A stretch of DNA of 20,889 bases, taken from NCBI RefSeq assembly GCF_022376445.1, contig NW_025955556.1, positions 1-20,889 of the forward strand, given 5' to 3'. Shown one piece after another: positions 8,092 through 18,505 of the stretch. The number at the start of each line of letters is the position of its first letter. Position 1 is the stretch's first letter. Under the pieces are notes generated by a model that searched no databases, had not been told where the DNA came from, and saw nothing but the letters and a program-made list of their open reading frames with translations. The position numbers were made by a program, and so were the translations under genes. The DNA comes from Fomitopsis serialis. Lineage: Eukaryota; Basidiomycota; Agaricomycetes; Polyporales; Fomitopsidaceae.

Positions 8092-8675
8092 TAGTCCAGC
8101 ACGTCTAGGCGCAGAAAGGTACGAAGGACCTGTTGCCGTGACGTCCTCTCGTAAGCTCTGCACGACGCCAGGCGTCAATCTATTCATACACGATCGTCGT
8201 GCGTGACCCGAGCCGTCGTCGGTGGTAGTGCAGTCAGAAGAATCGAGCGATCGTACGCTGACGGGCTGCTCCTGTTGATAGATGGCCCGGGCCACGTCGC
8301 CCCGAGTTGCAGTAAGTACTAGTATTGTGGCAGCGGTGTCCCTAATTATCGTAACATTGATCAGTAGTCGCCACACACAGATATCACCATCCACGCACCA
8401 TTGCCGAAGCCCTGCGCGCCAGAACACGATACGTACATACAGTCAGTACATGACCTGGCAGCCAGGGCGAGAACCAACAACTTTCGCGGTCGTGCGGATA
8501 TCAAGGAGGAAGTTCGGCGGAAGCAATGCGCATCTGTGTGCAACCATAAACAATCATACAACACAGGCCGACTACGGCAGCATTCACTAACCTTACAGCG
8601 ACACATTCCGTCGACCTTCAGTGTACTACTCGTCGACGGGCCGAACTTCCCATGTTCGATGATGGTGCGAGTCAA
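8077..8675 (-). CDS. Possible upstream exons of the minus-strand locus (copy A)
   Basis: Two overlapping open frames (8427-8077 and 8675-8361) lie upstream of the module array. The first contains sequence related at the nucleotide level to 7464-7514 inside the array (shared GTCCTTCGTACCTT), then reaches a GTAAGTT donor at 8091, so it may be an outlying diverged module. The second has no recognisable domain, and another GTAAGT donor lies at 8687. I cannot connect these into one model. Copy B covers this region only to the position matching 8507. Confidence 0.2.
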
Positions 8676-9364
8676 TTCTTGACTTACCAGTGGAGGGTCA
8701 TCAGCGCTTACATGTTGCTACCATATCGGGAAGGAACTCACGGGCATGCGTCTACGGTCCGACTGAACACCTACAAGGCTGTTGTAGACTCGGACGTGAT
8801 AACATTGTGATAACACGTACGTACACTGTGCAATTGATCAGTGTAAGTCATAAGCTACACAAATCATGTGTTGAAAGATGGGCTCACTGTCTATAGGGCC
8901 GACCCGGAGCAACTGCGGATGTGAGCGATTGCGGTGGTGGCTGCGGCAGTGGCGTGGATGGGGAGAGCGATGTTGACCAGTTAAGCGATAGCTGAAAGAT
9001 GGTGTGCTGACCAGTTTCTCGGCGGAGGTAGAGGGGAGGAGCATAAGGAGGGCAGAAATGGTGAGTCCCGTCTTGTTGTCAGCCAGCCTTTATACTGCCT
9101 GGACTGTTTGAATGATAGCCTGTCAAAATGATCACAATGCTCGTCTCCGAACAATGTTGCCACAAGTGCACGCCGCGCGCTCAGCATCCCATCGGGCACC
9201 ATGCACCTGTCTCAAGTCAGTCATCAGTATTTCGGAACCTTAACACGACACATCTTTGAATTCGGAGCCCACATTGAGACTCAGAGGAGACCTGAACTGA
9301 CAGTATGGAGTAGTGCTCTGGATATGTATCATACCTGAGTTCAGAGGTGTGATCCCTAGTACAC
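8508..9364. other. Start of single-copy region, unassigned
   Basis: The part matched by copy B ends here because the window ends, so this sequence may also be duplicated beyond view. Minus-strand donor-like sites lie at 8687 and 8741 and a plus-strand one near 9061, but no exon chain could be supported. From here to about 10200 the sequence is less GC-rich than the flanks. Confidence 0.4.
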
Positions 9365-10197
9365 ATGGCTGAGCTGAGGTGTTTTCAGAGTATACTCCAC
9401 AGATACTGGAGCTTGCCATTTCTTCAAGCTGCCGAAGCGGAACCGATACTTACCCGATTGAGCCTCAATCCATTATACTCACTGACAGCATTTCCGACAG
9501 CCAGCGGTCACAAGTACAGTAGGCACTTTGACCGAGTCTCACGGAGAAAATGAAATAACGTACTCACCATTCTCTTATGACAGATTCCGTGACACCAAGA
9601 TCTACATCATACTACATGTCAGTCGAGCATAACAAATCACAGCTGACGTCGGAACAGTACCATATATTACCCTTTTTGGGTATGCGAATAGTGCGTCGTT
9701 GATCTACGAGAGCATCAATGAAGTGGTAAGCATTAGTTACATACATGCTACTAGCATCTATAATCTATAGTCTTATATGACACGTACAGTACTAGGATTA
9801 CTCACCTATGCTATTGGGACATGACTCCGTGACCGAGTTCGGGTCAGTGGAGCGTTGCCGCATCGCCGTTCAAACGTTCGGGATACTACATACATGCCCG
9901 AGTCGACCTACGGAAATACCAGACAGTCAGTATCCTGTGACTGCTATCGCAATTTCAAGAGTGCATGCAATAATGAAGACTTCATCGATGTCTTGCAGGG
10001 GGCAGTTCGACGAATTGTTAGCGTGTAGTACTATAGTACTAGTACTTCGGCTGAGATACTTGCTCACAGTCATGATTGAGCATCTAGGTCTACCGCACAT
10101 GCGCGTTATTGGACATCGTCCACAGCTCGGGTTGCAGGCGGTAGTGAACGAGCCTGAGATGAGCACAGCAGGAGTGAAGGCGCGGTCACGGCACTGA
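9365..10197 (+). pseudogene. Possible decayed coding region, unidentified
   Basis: Several plus-strand frames look protein-like but do not form one reading frame. A frame ending before 9726 carries VPYITLFGYANSASLIYES. It meets a 45-bp intron-like sequence (9726-9770, GTAAGC to CTATAG) and continues into LGLLTYAIG before a stop. An ATG frame from 9808 to 10197 (129 codons) takes over one base out of phase, starting MLLGHDSVTEFG. This could be a frameshifted remnant or a chance run of open frames. I do not recognise a family. Confidence 0.2.
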
Positions 10198-11440
10198 GAC
10201 CGAGAGTGGTCCGCGTCACCTTCAATTTCAGCCACAACTACGCTCTGTCCCAACTCCGTCCCGTTCATCCACCTACTGCGCGCTGGCTCTACCTTTCACG
10301 GTATGTATGCACTTGAAAAAACTTGGGCTCGTTACTCTGTCAGCTAGACAAGCTGGCCGCAGCCCCTACCGCATTCTCTACGGACGGCACGTATTCTTTA
10401 AGCTGGCGATGTTCGACCACTGCAAATGGATCGTCCGAAAATCCATCTGCTCGCTTGGACTCCGTCGCGATTCTTGCGCTGCACCACGAAACTTGGAACA
10501 TGCTAAGGTGCTTACCTCTGTGACAACCAAGCTGTATGCGCACAGTCGGAAGTGTGGGCTTCCGACTCGGTTCCTCACAGGCACTCCCCGTGTTCTACGT
10601 CGCACGTTCTCGTTGTCGCTGGACTCGACAGATTCTGTCAAACGAGCTACGATCGAATGACCTGCTTATCGGGGGACACATAGCAGATGGGGGCCCTGAC
10701 CGTGGTCACAATATCGGTGAGTCTATGCACTTGTCACGCCTACAAATGCGCAGAACCGCGCTTCATCTCAACACGCGCCGCACATACGGCCTTGATAGGT
10801 CAAAAGGAGGACTCACGGCACCGGCCGTGTGGTCGTAATGCATCCTCCGATGTCTTCCTGGCATGGGCGAGAGTCGTCAGAGAGGGGGGATTGGTCTTCC
10901 GTCCGTGGCGTTTGCGCGTCCCGGAGTGGTACACTCGGTTGTGGCGCCGCCGCATGCGAGCTTTCATACATTCTACACGTCGATCTGGGGCGCCTGAGTA
11001 CTTCGTCGTTGTACGATCTCGATCTCGAGCTCGGTTGACGGACGTCCCACCGTCTTCCGCCGCCGAGTCTGCTGTAATATTGACGCGAGTACCCGCCCCG
11101 GATACTGGGTTGGATTCACGAGTCGATACGGCACCTGGTCTGAGTCCCTGGACGGCTGGCCGATTCGCTGTGCGAGCGCTGCCGTCTCGCGGGCCACAAT
11201 GGCGTGTTATGCCAGGAAGCTTGCCATGATGGCCGATACCATCTGTGGGGCGCAATCTCAAATGATCCCGCTGCTCGCCTCTCGTGACTGTCTCGGGTGG
11301 TTACTCGTTTCTTGTCAAAAGCGAAAGAGTCGAGACGAGGCACTCAGCATATTCACTCCGACCTCGATGATTCAAGCCGAGATCTTGACATTTGCTGACG
11401 GGTGAGCTGCTGCTGATCGCAAACAGAAGGTGCGCGCACA
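10198..11440 (+). other. Overlapping short open frames, unidentified
   Basis: Plus-strand frames include 10307-10660 (117 codons), 10536-10838 (100) and an ATG frame 10687-11229 (180). A minus frame of 153 codons covers 10800-11261. Protein-like pieces include SVPFIHLLRAGSTFHGMYAL, near 10255-10314, and ILSNELRSNDLLIGGHIADG, near 10635-10695, in different frames with stops between. A GTGAGT donor lies at about 10715. No domain is recognisable, and frames on both strands look equally plausible, so I do not call a gene. Confidence 0.2.
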
Positions 11441-13002
11441 ATCACCCTACTGCGGGCCTAGTGACGTCTGGGGAGTTGATGCTCGCGACAGGCTAGGTCT
11501 GTTTCGCCGGGAGCTATTCGCATCTGCTCTCAGTACAGAACATGGCTTCAAACCACAACGTGGTGCCTGCGCTGTACGTTCAACGGGTTTGTCTCATTCT
11601 GTCTTCATACGGTTTCTTCGCTACTGGCTCGAGCATCGCCGCTTGATGGTGAGTGTTGTATTTCGCCCGTGTGGCGATCTCGATCGCCGACCCTGCGGCC
11701 GGTCAGGGCGGGCGGGTGCAGTCATGGAAGATGCATCACCGCCCTGTCAGTGCTGCATGTACGGTCATCGGGGCCGTACAGCGTTCGACTGACCCAGACC
11801 CTGACGTCTACTTTCTGCGGACGGATCACAGATCCAGGGCCCGAGGGCCAACCTCGTATGGCAGCGGACTGTCCGTTGTTCGGTCCGTGTTTCCTGCAGA
11901 TCCTCCGATCGATGAGAAAGGGCCCGGTGCGTGAGGGAGATACAGTGAGAGAGTCAGACTCACCGGCGAGCAACCGACAACTGTGTTGTCGAAGGTATCT
12001 GATGTCATGCCCGGGTCGTAGACGGTCCACGAATGAATCTCTGCTATGTGGTACGAGTTTTGACCGCGACTTGTGCCCCCAGGTATCTCGCTGGGTCGCT
12101 GGGTCACGCACTGGTAAGTAGGCAGAACGGGACAGCGAGTCTTGGATCTACAAGACCGCGCTGTACAGTCCCGACGCAGGGTTCACACATTGGGCGGTGA
12201 CGAAGCAGCTGTGAGTGCGAACGACTTGCCCACGCACTGGCTACTTGCCGCATTACCTAGTAGCTCTCCTGCGTCCGCAAATCGAGCATTGACTCGCATC
12301 GGAATTCAAGGGGACTGTCAGACGGTACATTGTACTCGTCGACGACGCAGCCATAGCCACGAAGACCCTGTGCGACAGCATGCATTCCGACGAGGAAGCG
12401 TGATTCAGAGCAATGAGTCGAGATGACCAGTCACGGCGGATGACGGCGTGCAACTGGGCTCGAGTGAAACGTTGAAGGCCAAATTCGTTGTGAGCAACCG
12501 GAACGAAACGAGGCACGGAAGGGTCATGCGCCCGGGAGTCGTGAAGAAGCATTATGCTCATTCCTGGATGTGTATGAGCACGACAGGTGAGTGTCGGCAT
12601 ACATGACCTTCTCTGCGCTCACGACACGACACGACACGACACGGCACGGGCTCGCATTCGTCGCTGTACAAGCAATTCAGTGGCAACCTCAAGCAGTTCC
12701 GCCTCTGCGCGGGCTTCAAGCAATGGCTACGTCAATAGCCGGGTACACTATATCACTGGAGAGTGTTCCCTTCTTTGTACAAACCTGGCCGTGTCTCGCC
12801 GTGCTGATAATTGTACTCAGCTCGGTCGGCAACACACAGGCAACCTGCTGAGCGATACCTTGCAAGCGGGGATACGCGGAACGAGTGAACGGCGACATAC
12901 GCCTGCCTGACCGGACTGCGCAGGCTACTGCTGTACTAACTGTCGACCGAACGTCCTCCCTCTGCCTACTTCTGTGTTTCATTCAGCATCTCTGTCACAT
13001 TC
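11441..13002. other. Unassigned stretch with scattered splice-like sites
   Basis: Frames on both strands reach 94-150 codons. On the plus strand, pieces such as WIYKTALYSPDAGFTHWAV (about 12143-12199) and RRYIVLVDDAAIATKTL (about 12322-12372) are separated by a GTGAGT donor near 12210 and stops. The minus strand has a 115-codon frame at 12253-12600. I cannot tell a decayed gene from chance open frames. A pentanucleotide microsatellite lies near 12621. Confidence 0.3.
12621..12640 (+). repeat. ACGAC pentanucleotide microsatellite
   Basis: Four perfect ACGAC units are followed by imperfect ACGGC and ACGGG units. This is a simple tandem repeat with no visible role. Confidence 0.85.
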
Positions 13003-13263
13003 AATGACCCTGCCAGGGCCGGCCTCCATGCAAGCTCGCTATTCTGCGTGTTCCGACGCACCGGCTCGCAAACTGGAGGACTCGGAGGTTTTGTGAGTGC
13101 CGATAGTCAAGCCGATTCGCGTCGTCACCGCATCGCACGTCCGTCGCTCGCCTTGGAAACTCTGCCAGTGCCGGACTGCATGGTGGTGAGTCGCCGCTGT
13201 GAGCTCTACCAGTTCGTCACTCGTCACCTCGGTCTCCCTCGCAAGATTCTCCTCGTCGTCTAG
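13003..13263 (+). CDS. Possible small gene 5' end, unidentified
   Basis: An ATG near 13003 follows a pyrimidine-rich stretch typical of fungal leaders. It opens a frame beginning MTLPGPASMQARYSACSDAP that reaches a GTGAGT donor at about 13094. A second GTGAGT lies near 13184, followed by CTACCAG, then a frame FVTRHLGLPRKILLVV ending at a TAG at 13261-13263. The exon chain between the donors is unclear, and a minus-strand frame of 87 codons covers the same place. No family is recognised. Confidence 0.18.
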   Translation, partial: NDPARAGLHASSLFCVFRRTGSQTGGLGGFVSADSQADSRRHRIARPSLALETLPVPDCMVVSRRCELYQFVTRHLGLPRKILLVV

Positions 13264-14537
13264 CCGTATCGATCCCTGTCGGTCCGCGAATTTCTCGTGC
13301 ATATGGAACGAGTATCCGGGCTGTTAAGATTCGGCGCCGTCAAGTGAGCATTCTCACATTCGGAACTATGCCCAGCATTTCCGGGGCTTGTGGATTGGGA
13401 TCGCAGGTGCGCTGTTTCGTCCGTCGACCTCGGTCTGTTGCAGGCAGCAAACACGACGCTGACCGACGAACACGGGACGAACACGGACGGTAGCTTAACG
13501 AGGGGCGTAGGAAGTGCTCAGGGCAGACGGTGGAGTGACGTGGATACGAGGTGCGTCGTTGCTTCTGGACCCTAGGACTCATCCCGACGCTTGCCCCTGG
13601 ACACGGATGGAGTGGTCTTTGTGTCTCTGTTGTGTGCCCCCGAACGACCCGTGGCCGGCTCCGCTACCTAGGGATATCGCACGAGGGCAATCCGGGTGTA
13701 ATCACTACGCGAAGTTGGGAGGATTCGTGTTCGTCCTTCACGCACACATATCGCCCCGCCATGTCAATAGCAGTATAGTGTTCAATGAATCTATTCATCG
13801 CAACTACACTATGTACATCGCCTCCATACCTACGCAGGGCAGTAACCGAGGGAGCGATGCGCCATCGTACCCGTCGTGTACGCAACGAAGGTGCTCGCTC
13901 CGCGGAGCCTCCAACCATCGCACGGGCACTTCCGCAAGTGTCTATGCACGTCGATGCCGACGTCGAGAGACGTCCATCGTGGCATGCCCGCCGGCACTCA
14001 TCACACCACCCAGCGAGGCCGTGCACCCGCCCCCATTGCTCACCGCCGTCCCGAGCGCTCCGCTCACTGCCCGCGTCGTGACGAAGCTGTTCCCCGCTCC
14101 CCGCTCCCTCGCCGTCCATTCCCCTGAGCGAGCAAGTATCCGGAACCTCATCATGACGGCACCCACTCACCGTTCCCCGCCGCGAACCCGGAATGCCATC
14201 CGCGGCGCACACAGACGCGAGAAGCACGTCAGACGGTAATGGAGGACGTCCGCACCGTCTCGTACGAGATCCCCAGCGCGTCCCAACCGCGTCCTCCCGG
14301 CGTAGCCCGAGACGCGCCGTAACCGAGGCAGGCTCGACGGAAAGGCTCGTCCGCGTCGTTCGCAGTGGTCAGTGCGCAGAGTGACTCGATGGCAGCACCC
14401 GACATCCGAGGGGGGGCATGCGTTCTCTGCCCGCCCAGGAACGTTCGCGGCTGCTCGGGAGGAACATTCACGGCCTGCGTCCGATCAGCGCGCGGGTGCA
14501 TCCATCGCGCCTCACGTCTGGTAGTCTGGATCGAGTC
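13264..14537. other. Unassigned GC-rich stretch left of copy B
   Basis: The longest frames are 241 codons (plus, 13514-14239, with a GTG rather than ATG start) and 187 codons (minus, 13664-14227, also GTG). They overlap on opposite strands and are rich in Arg, Ser, Pro and Ala. I treat them as composition effects. No repeat or element was recognised. Confidence 0.4.
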
Positions 14538-15603
14538 CGTGCATGCATCTGCCTGTGTCTGTGGCGCTGACGCAGCGTTCGCAGCGACGCCAGGCGCATC
14601 GCCGCCTCGCTTCCGCAGACACGGTGCACGATCTGAGCCCGAGCAGCGCAGGCGGCGGGGGCCGGGATGGGCTGCTTGCCGTCGTAAAGACAGAGGCCGC
14701 GGGTGAGCGAGGTGCAAGGGCGACGGGCTGCGGCCGCAGAGTGGCCCATCGGTGAGTCGTACACTGTGCGATCAGTGCCGGGTGACGGGAGTACGAGCAG
14801 GACGCACTTACGGCGTGGGCCATGCCAGACGAGCGAGTCCATGCATGCGTCCGAGATGCTGACAGCGCTGGCATCCATGCCAGACGCGCCGCCACGTCGC
14901 GGCTCCCGTCGCTTCCGCGGACACCGTGCACGATGAGGACGCGCGCTGAGCGTCCCGGAAAGGCGACGGCGACTTGGACGCTGTCATCGCGCTGACGAGG
15001 ATCCCGGGCGAGCGAGGTATAAAGGCGCGAGCTGCGAACGCAGAGTGGCATCGGTAAGTCGCACTTTGAGTTGTGCAGATCGACGAGAGTACTGACTAGG
15101 GTTGCAGACGAACCACCGCGTGGGAGGATCTCTTGGCAGCGAGCCTGTGCGCAGCTTGTCGTGCAGGGTGACGGGTCGTCGTTGTCGTCGTTGTCGTCGT
15201 GCGTGACGGCCGGAGCTGGCAGGTAAGTTGCCTTGGCCTTGGCTGCGTCTTCGGAGATCACTGACGAAGGTCTGTTACAGAACTTCTTGGGCGTCGTTGA
15301 CGTGAAGAGCGTGTGCGTCGTGGGTCGCGAAGGCGCGGAGGACGGCTGTGTCGGTTGTTGCGGACGGATGAGGGCATGAGGTCGGAGTGACGTTGCAGTT
15401 GCGCTGGGTGTCTCGTCCGGAGACGAGCGCGACGCCGGGTGAGCATCCATGTGAGTGGAGCGTTTCGTGCGCGCTGGTGGAACAATCGGCGAGCTGCGAG
15501 CAAGTGAGGACCAGGGGAACTTTGGGCGCTTGTTTCGTGCGGGGTGCACAATGGCGCGTAGCGTAGTGTCCGGTGTCCGATGCGGATCGAGACTGCGTGG
15601 CAT
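14512..15603 (-). CDS. Long low-complexity open frame across the duplication junction
   Basis: This ATG frame of 363 codons is the longest uninterrupted one in the window and runs across the point where copy B begins (14924). The translation is rich in Ser, Arg, Pro, Ala and Thr, with a DDNDDNDD run from a GTC/GTT repeat, and has no recognisable domain. The same frame is open in copy A from 680 to the window edge. Against a real gene: the opposite strand has a TATA box and two intron-like sequences in the same place, and the frame includes diverged tandem repeats. For: open frames this long are uncommon by chance even at this GC. Confidence 0.22.
   Translation of the reverse strand: MPRSLDPHRTPDTTLRAIVHPARNKRPKFPWSSLARSSPIVPPARTKRSTHMDAHPASRSSPDETPSATATSLRPHALIRPQQPTQPSSAPSRPTTHTLFTSTTPKKFCNRPSSVISEDAAKAKATYLPAPAVTHDDNDDNDDPSPCTTSCAQARCQEILPRGGSSATLVSTLVDLHNSKCDLPMPLCVRSSRLYTSLARDPRQRDDSVQVAVAFPGRSARVLIVHGVRGSDGSRDVAARLAWMPALSASRTHAWTRSSGMAHAVSASCSYSRHPALIAQCTTHRWATLRPQPVALAPRSPAASVFTTASSPSRPPPPALLGLRSCTVSAEARRRCAWRRCERCVSATDTGRCMHGLDPDYQT
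14538..15075 (+). repeat. Two diverged ~300-bp direct repeats at the copy B start
   Basis: A unit at about 14538-14775 matches one at about 14841-15075. Anchors are CGCTTCCGC(A/G)GACAC followed by GTGCACGAT (14608 and 14910, 302 apart) and GAGCGAGGT with a CGCAGAGTGGC tail (14705 and 15010, 305 apart). The right unit has TATAAA and a GTAAGT donor; the left has GTGCAAG and GTGAGT. The boundary of copy B as visible here (14924) lies within the right unit, because the window begins at that point. Confidence 0.7.
15018..15023 (+). promoter_or_regulatory. TATA box (copy B)
   Basis: This TATAAA is identical in context to that at 95-100, and is followed by the same two intron-like sequences. Confidence 0.4.
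15043..15563 (+). ncRNA. Candidate spliced non-coding transcript or 5' leader (copy B)
   Basis: Intron-like sequences lie at 15054-15107 and 15223-15280, identical in boundaries to copy A. The only difference seen in this stretch is at 15302 (G here, A in copy A), which removes the short ATG frame found in copy A. That argues against the small ORF being important. The minus-strand long open frame covers the same interval. The 3' end given is arbitrary. Confidence 0.25.
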
Positions 15604-16364
15604 GAGTGCTATGTTGACAATGTGTCGTGCGACGTGGTTCGCGTGCGGATTGAACGACTGAGCAGTGGACGGGGAAGGCAGAAGTGAGTGGGAGCGGGAT
15701 GGAGCCTGGACACGACGGAGCGCAGCGAGGCGTGATGAACTACGTGCATATGTCGTTACGGACAGTCGATGAGATGCATGAGAGGGTTGAATGACGTGCG
15801 CACAGAGGGGTGGAAACGTGTGCGGACGCTCGCCAGTAGGATTGCGGCGGACATCGCACAGAGCTCACGCGTGTGTTGCGGCGGGCGGAACGACGTGTAG
15901 GGCACGACACGCTGCCTAAGCGACCCCAGGACGTTGTACGCGGTGCATTGGGGATAGCAAAGGGCAGGAGCAAGTCGGCGGTGGTGTCTGCGGGAAAGAT
16001 GCTCATTGGTGAATGCGCGCTATACAAGGGGCGAGAGAAAAACTCACCTCTGAGCCAGAACGGCGAGAAAAGCGGGCACCGGCGGTGTCGATAGACGCGT
16101 CTCGAGCGCGCGCGTCAGGCGAGTGCAGCAGCAGGGAGCGGAGAGCAGAGCACGGGCGGGCAGAAGGGGCGGATGCTCGTGTACGCGCCGTCAAGGGCGC
16201 AAGAGGGATGGAGCCGTGTTTGGGGACGATGCGCCTATGAGTGAGAAACGGAGATCCCGCCGCAGAGCGCGGGGCGAGATGCTGGCAGACAGACGGGAGC
16301 AGAAGCAGAGCAGACGCAGCGCACAACGGAAACCGCGCAGGCGTGCGAGAGAGCAGTCGGGGAG
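15564..16364. other. Non-genic flank, purine-rich (copy B)
   Basis: It matches 641-1442 of copy A, with one fewer C near 15926 and a substitution near 16151. No gene is supported. It ends at the junction with sequence matching 3986; minus-strand frames that cross the junction (for example 16623-16003) are products of the join. Confidence 0.6.
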
Positions 16365-16422
16365 TGACGTACGCGCGGTCGCCGATGATCGATGACGCGC
16401 GGGCTCGCGACGATTTTGTACG

Positions 16423-16566
16423 ATGAGTAGCTGGCCCTGTGCTGGAGGAAATCCAATCCAAGCTGCGCTGCGCCGCCGCTGCGGGTCTCTCCGTGATCGG
16501 TTCCTGGCTAGTGCCTCCTTCCATATCTGGGCTCGCAGGTCGCAAACGACTTTGTTCTATCAATGA
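16423..16566 (+). CDS. Small upstream ORF 1 (copy B)
   Basis: It is identical to the copy A frame at 4044-4187: starts MSSWPCAGG and ends at a TGA overlapping the next ATG. In copy B it lies only 58 bases downstream of the deletion/insertion junction, so its promoter context differs from copy A. Confidence 0.22.
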   Translation: MSSWPCAGGNPIQAALRRRCGSLRDRFLASASFHIWARRSQTTLFYQ

Positions 16567-16742
16567 GTAGCTGGCCCTGTGCTGCTGCCGCCCAACACAT
16601 TGCGACGCTGGCCAGGACATCAAGCATCACATCGTCTGAAGGCCGTCTCGGGATCGCGCTGGCCTGTTGGATGCGCGCCAGTACGTTGTCCACAGCCCCG
16701 ACGGGACGCGTCAGTGGCTTCCGCGCTGCCGCGCCTGCGTAA
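16563..16742 (+). CDS. Small upstream ORF 2 (copy B)
   Basis: This 59-codon frame starts MSSWPCAAAA, is identical to that in copy A, and ends 73 bases before the intact esterase start. Its ATG overlaps the stop of the preceding small ORF. Whether it lies in the esterase mRNA leader cannot be told from sequence. Confidence 0.22.
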   Translation: MSSWPCAAAAQHIATLARTSSITSSEGRLGIALACWMRASTLSTAPTGRVSGFRAAAPA

Positions 16743-16815
16743 AACCATCCCACTGCGATGCCGGCCCCGCACACACCCTCCTATTCCCCCTCTCCGGCCT
16801 TAGACTCTCTTCCTC

Positions 16816-18505
16816 ATGTCGTCTGAGACCGTCCATCTCCTAGTGCTGGTCCACGGTATGTGGGGCAACCCCAGTCATCTAGACAGCCTACGCAAAGGGA
16901 TCAAGGAACGCTACAGCCAGCCGGACTGCCCGAAAGGTCCAGATGGCGAGCAGCTGGAAGTGTTGCTTGCTGAAACGAACCAAGACGAGCACACATACGA
17001 CGGTGTCGACTGGGGAGGAGAGCGCGTAGCTGAGGAGGTAAGTCCTGGTCCGCAGTCCCGTCACTGGCTCTCCTGGCACAGAACTCACCCGCATACTCAG
17101 ATCCTTGCTGCGGTTAAGCGACTGGAAGACACCGGGAAGAAAGTCACTCGCTTCTCCATGACGGGTTACAGTCTCGGCGGGCTGGTCTCTCGCTATGCGG
17201 TCGGGTGAGTATTCCGTCCGTGACGCAGGAGTGTGCGCTTACCTTGAATGTAGCATTCTCCACCAGCGAGGGTTCTTTGAGAACGTCGCCGCAGTGAACT
17301 TCAACACTGTCGCAACACCGCACATAGGACTGCCTAGATATCGCACCTTCATTTCCTCGGTCGCCTCTTTCCTGGGACCCACATTGCTCTCACGAACTGG
17401 AGAGCAGTTCTGGGCTGTGAGTCGCGATGTGGACTCAGTCCTTATGTCACTGACATGTGAGACCAGGTCGACAAGTGGTCACCGCGCGGACGGCCCCTCC
17501 TAGAGGTTATGGCGGATCCGGACCGTGTCTTCTACCAAGCACTCTGTCAATTCCAGCATTTGCGCATATACGCCAATGCTGTTCACGACCTGACTGTGCC
17601 GTACCCTTCGGCCGCCATAGAAGCGGACGACATATTTTACGAGCACATGACCAATGGCATAGACATGTAGGTAGCCCACGCGAGTGCATGTATCCAGCGG
17701 GCTCACCAGTATGTATCCCTACAGAGAGCTAGACGAACAATACGCCCCTTTAATCAAGTCGTACCATCTTCCCGACACTCCGCCACCACCACCCATCGTT
17801 CCAAAGCCCCTTACGCGGGAATGGTTCACCAACGTGCGACTGCCTTTACCGCCTGTTCTGCAATTCAAGTTCCCGTACAACATCGTGAGTCAGTCGTCGG
17901 ATATGACGTTCTTTGGGTTCTTACACTTCCAACAGCTTGTCTTCGTCGCTCTCCCCTTCATCATGCCGCTCTTCCTCACGCTCGTGCTTACGCGCCTCAC
18001 GCTTTCCATGCGCGCGTCTCGCCGGCGTCTGCGACTGCTCGAGAAGGAAGAGTCTTCTGTCGATCGCCTGATGCACGTCATCGCTAAGCTCGAACGCAAC
18101 ATGGAGGACACCATGGCCGATATGCTCGACGGGCCCGCTTCCCCGGAACCACCTCTCGCAGAGGAATCCTCATACAGCTCCGCCCCACCGAAGGCCATCC
18201 TGGCCACGCCCGAAGGCGAGAGCTCTGCGCTGGAGAACGGGGAGAGGCCCGCGAAGGCGGAGCGCGTCGAGTCGGTGACGGTGTCGCACCCGAGCGGGCG
18301 GCCGCCGACGGTGCTGATGACGGACCTACAGCTGCGGCTGGTGCGGATGCTGAACACGCTGCCGCACCTCAAGAAGGAGATCGCGTTCATACACCCCGTC
18401 CAGAACGCACACGGGCCGATCATCTGTCGCGACCCGAAGCGGTTCCCGAGCCACAAGCTCGGCGAGGGCGTCGTGCGGCACTGGGCGGACCACTTCATCT
18501 TCTGA
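16816..18505 (+). CDS. DUF676 (ROG1-like) lipase-like serine esterase, intact copy
   Basis: Six exons: 16816-17037, 17101-17204, 17254-17416, 17467-17666, 17725-17884 and 17936-18505, giving about 472 aa. The alpha/beta-hydrolase features are clear: LVLVHGMWG (residues 9-17, oxyanion region), nucleophile elbow GYSLGG (Ser98), ATPHIG (129-134), and NAVHDLTVPY, whose Asp204 is the likely acid. The C-terminal GEGVVRHWADHF is typical of the family and may supply the His. After the hydrolase domain comes a Pro-rich linker, a hydrophobic membrane-type segment (about 284-305), an Arg-rich patch and an acidic linker. Yeast relatives (Rog1, Lpl1) act on lipids, so a membrane or lipid-droplet acyl hydrolase is inferred. 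Intron 5 (51 bp) is in frame, so retention would give about 489 aa. Intron 4 could instead end at 17709. Confidence 0.93.

Larger units (their letters stand above)
1..8507 (+). repeat. Segmental duplication, copy A (longer copy)
   Basis: This stretch recurs in the same orientation at 14924-20889. The coordinate offset is 14923 up to a C-run indel near 1005, then 14922 up to 1442. After an A-only block (1443-3985) it is 12379, rising by one at each of three 1-base losses in copy A (about 4515, 5372, 5705) to 12382. Substitutions seen by eye are at 379, 1229, nine between 4450 and 4697, and 5341, 6024, 6060, 6467, 6470 and 6875. Position 1 is already inside the repeat, so the true left end is unseen. 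Identity this high implies a very recent duplication or two haplotypes assembled in series. Confidence 0.97.

Noticed and set aside
13514..14239. 241-codon plus-strand frame
   Set aside because: It starts with GTG, has Arg/Ser/Pro-rich composition, lacks any domain, and is overlapped by a similar-quality minus-strand frame.
16003..16623. Minus-strand 206-codon frame in copy B
   Set aside because: It exists only because the junction at 16364/16365 fuses two unrelated open stretches that are separate in copy A.
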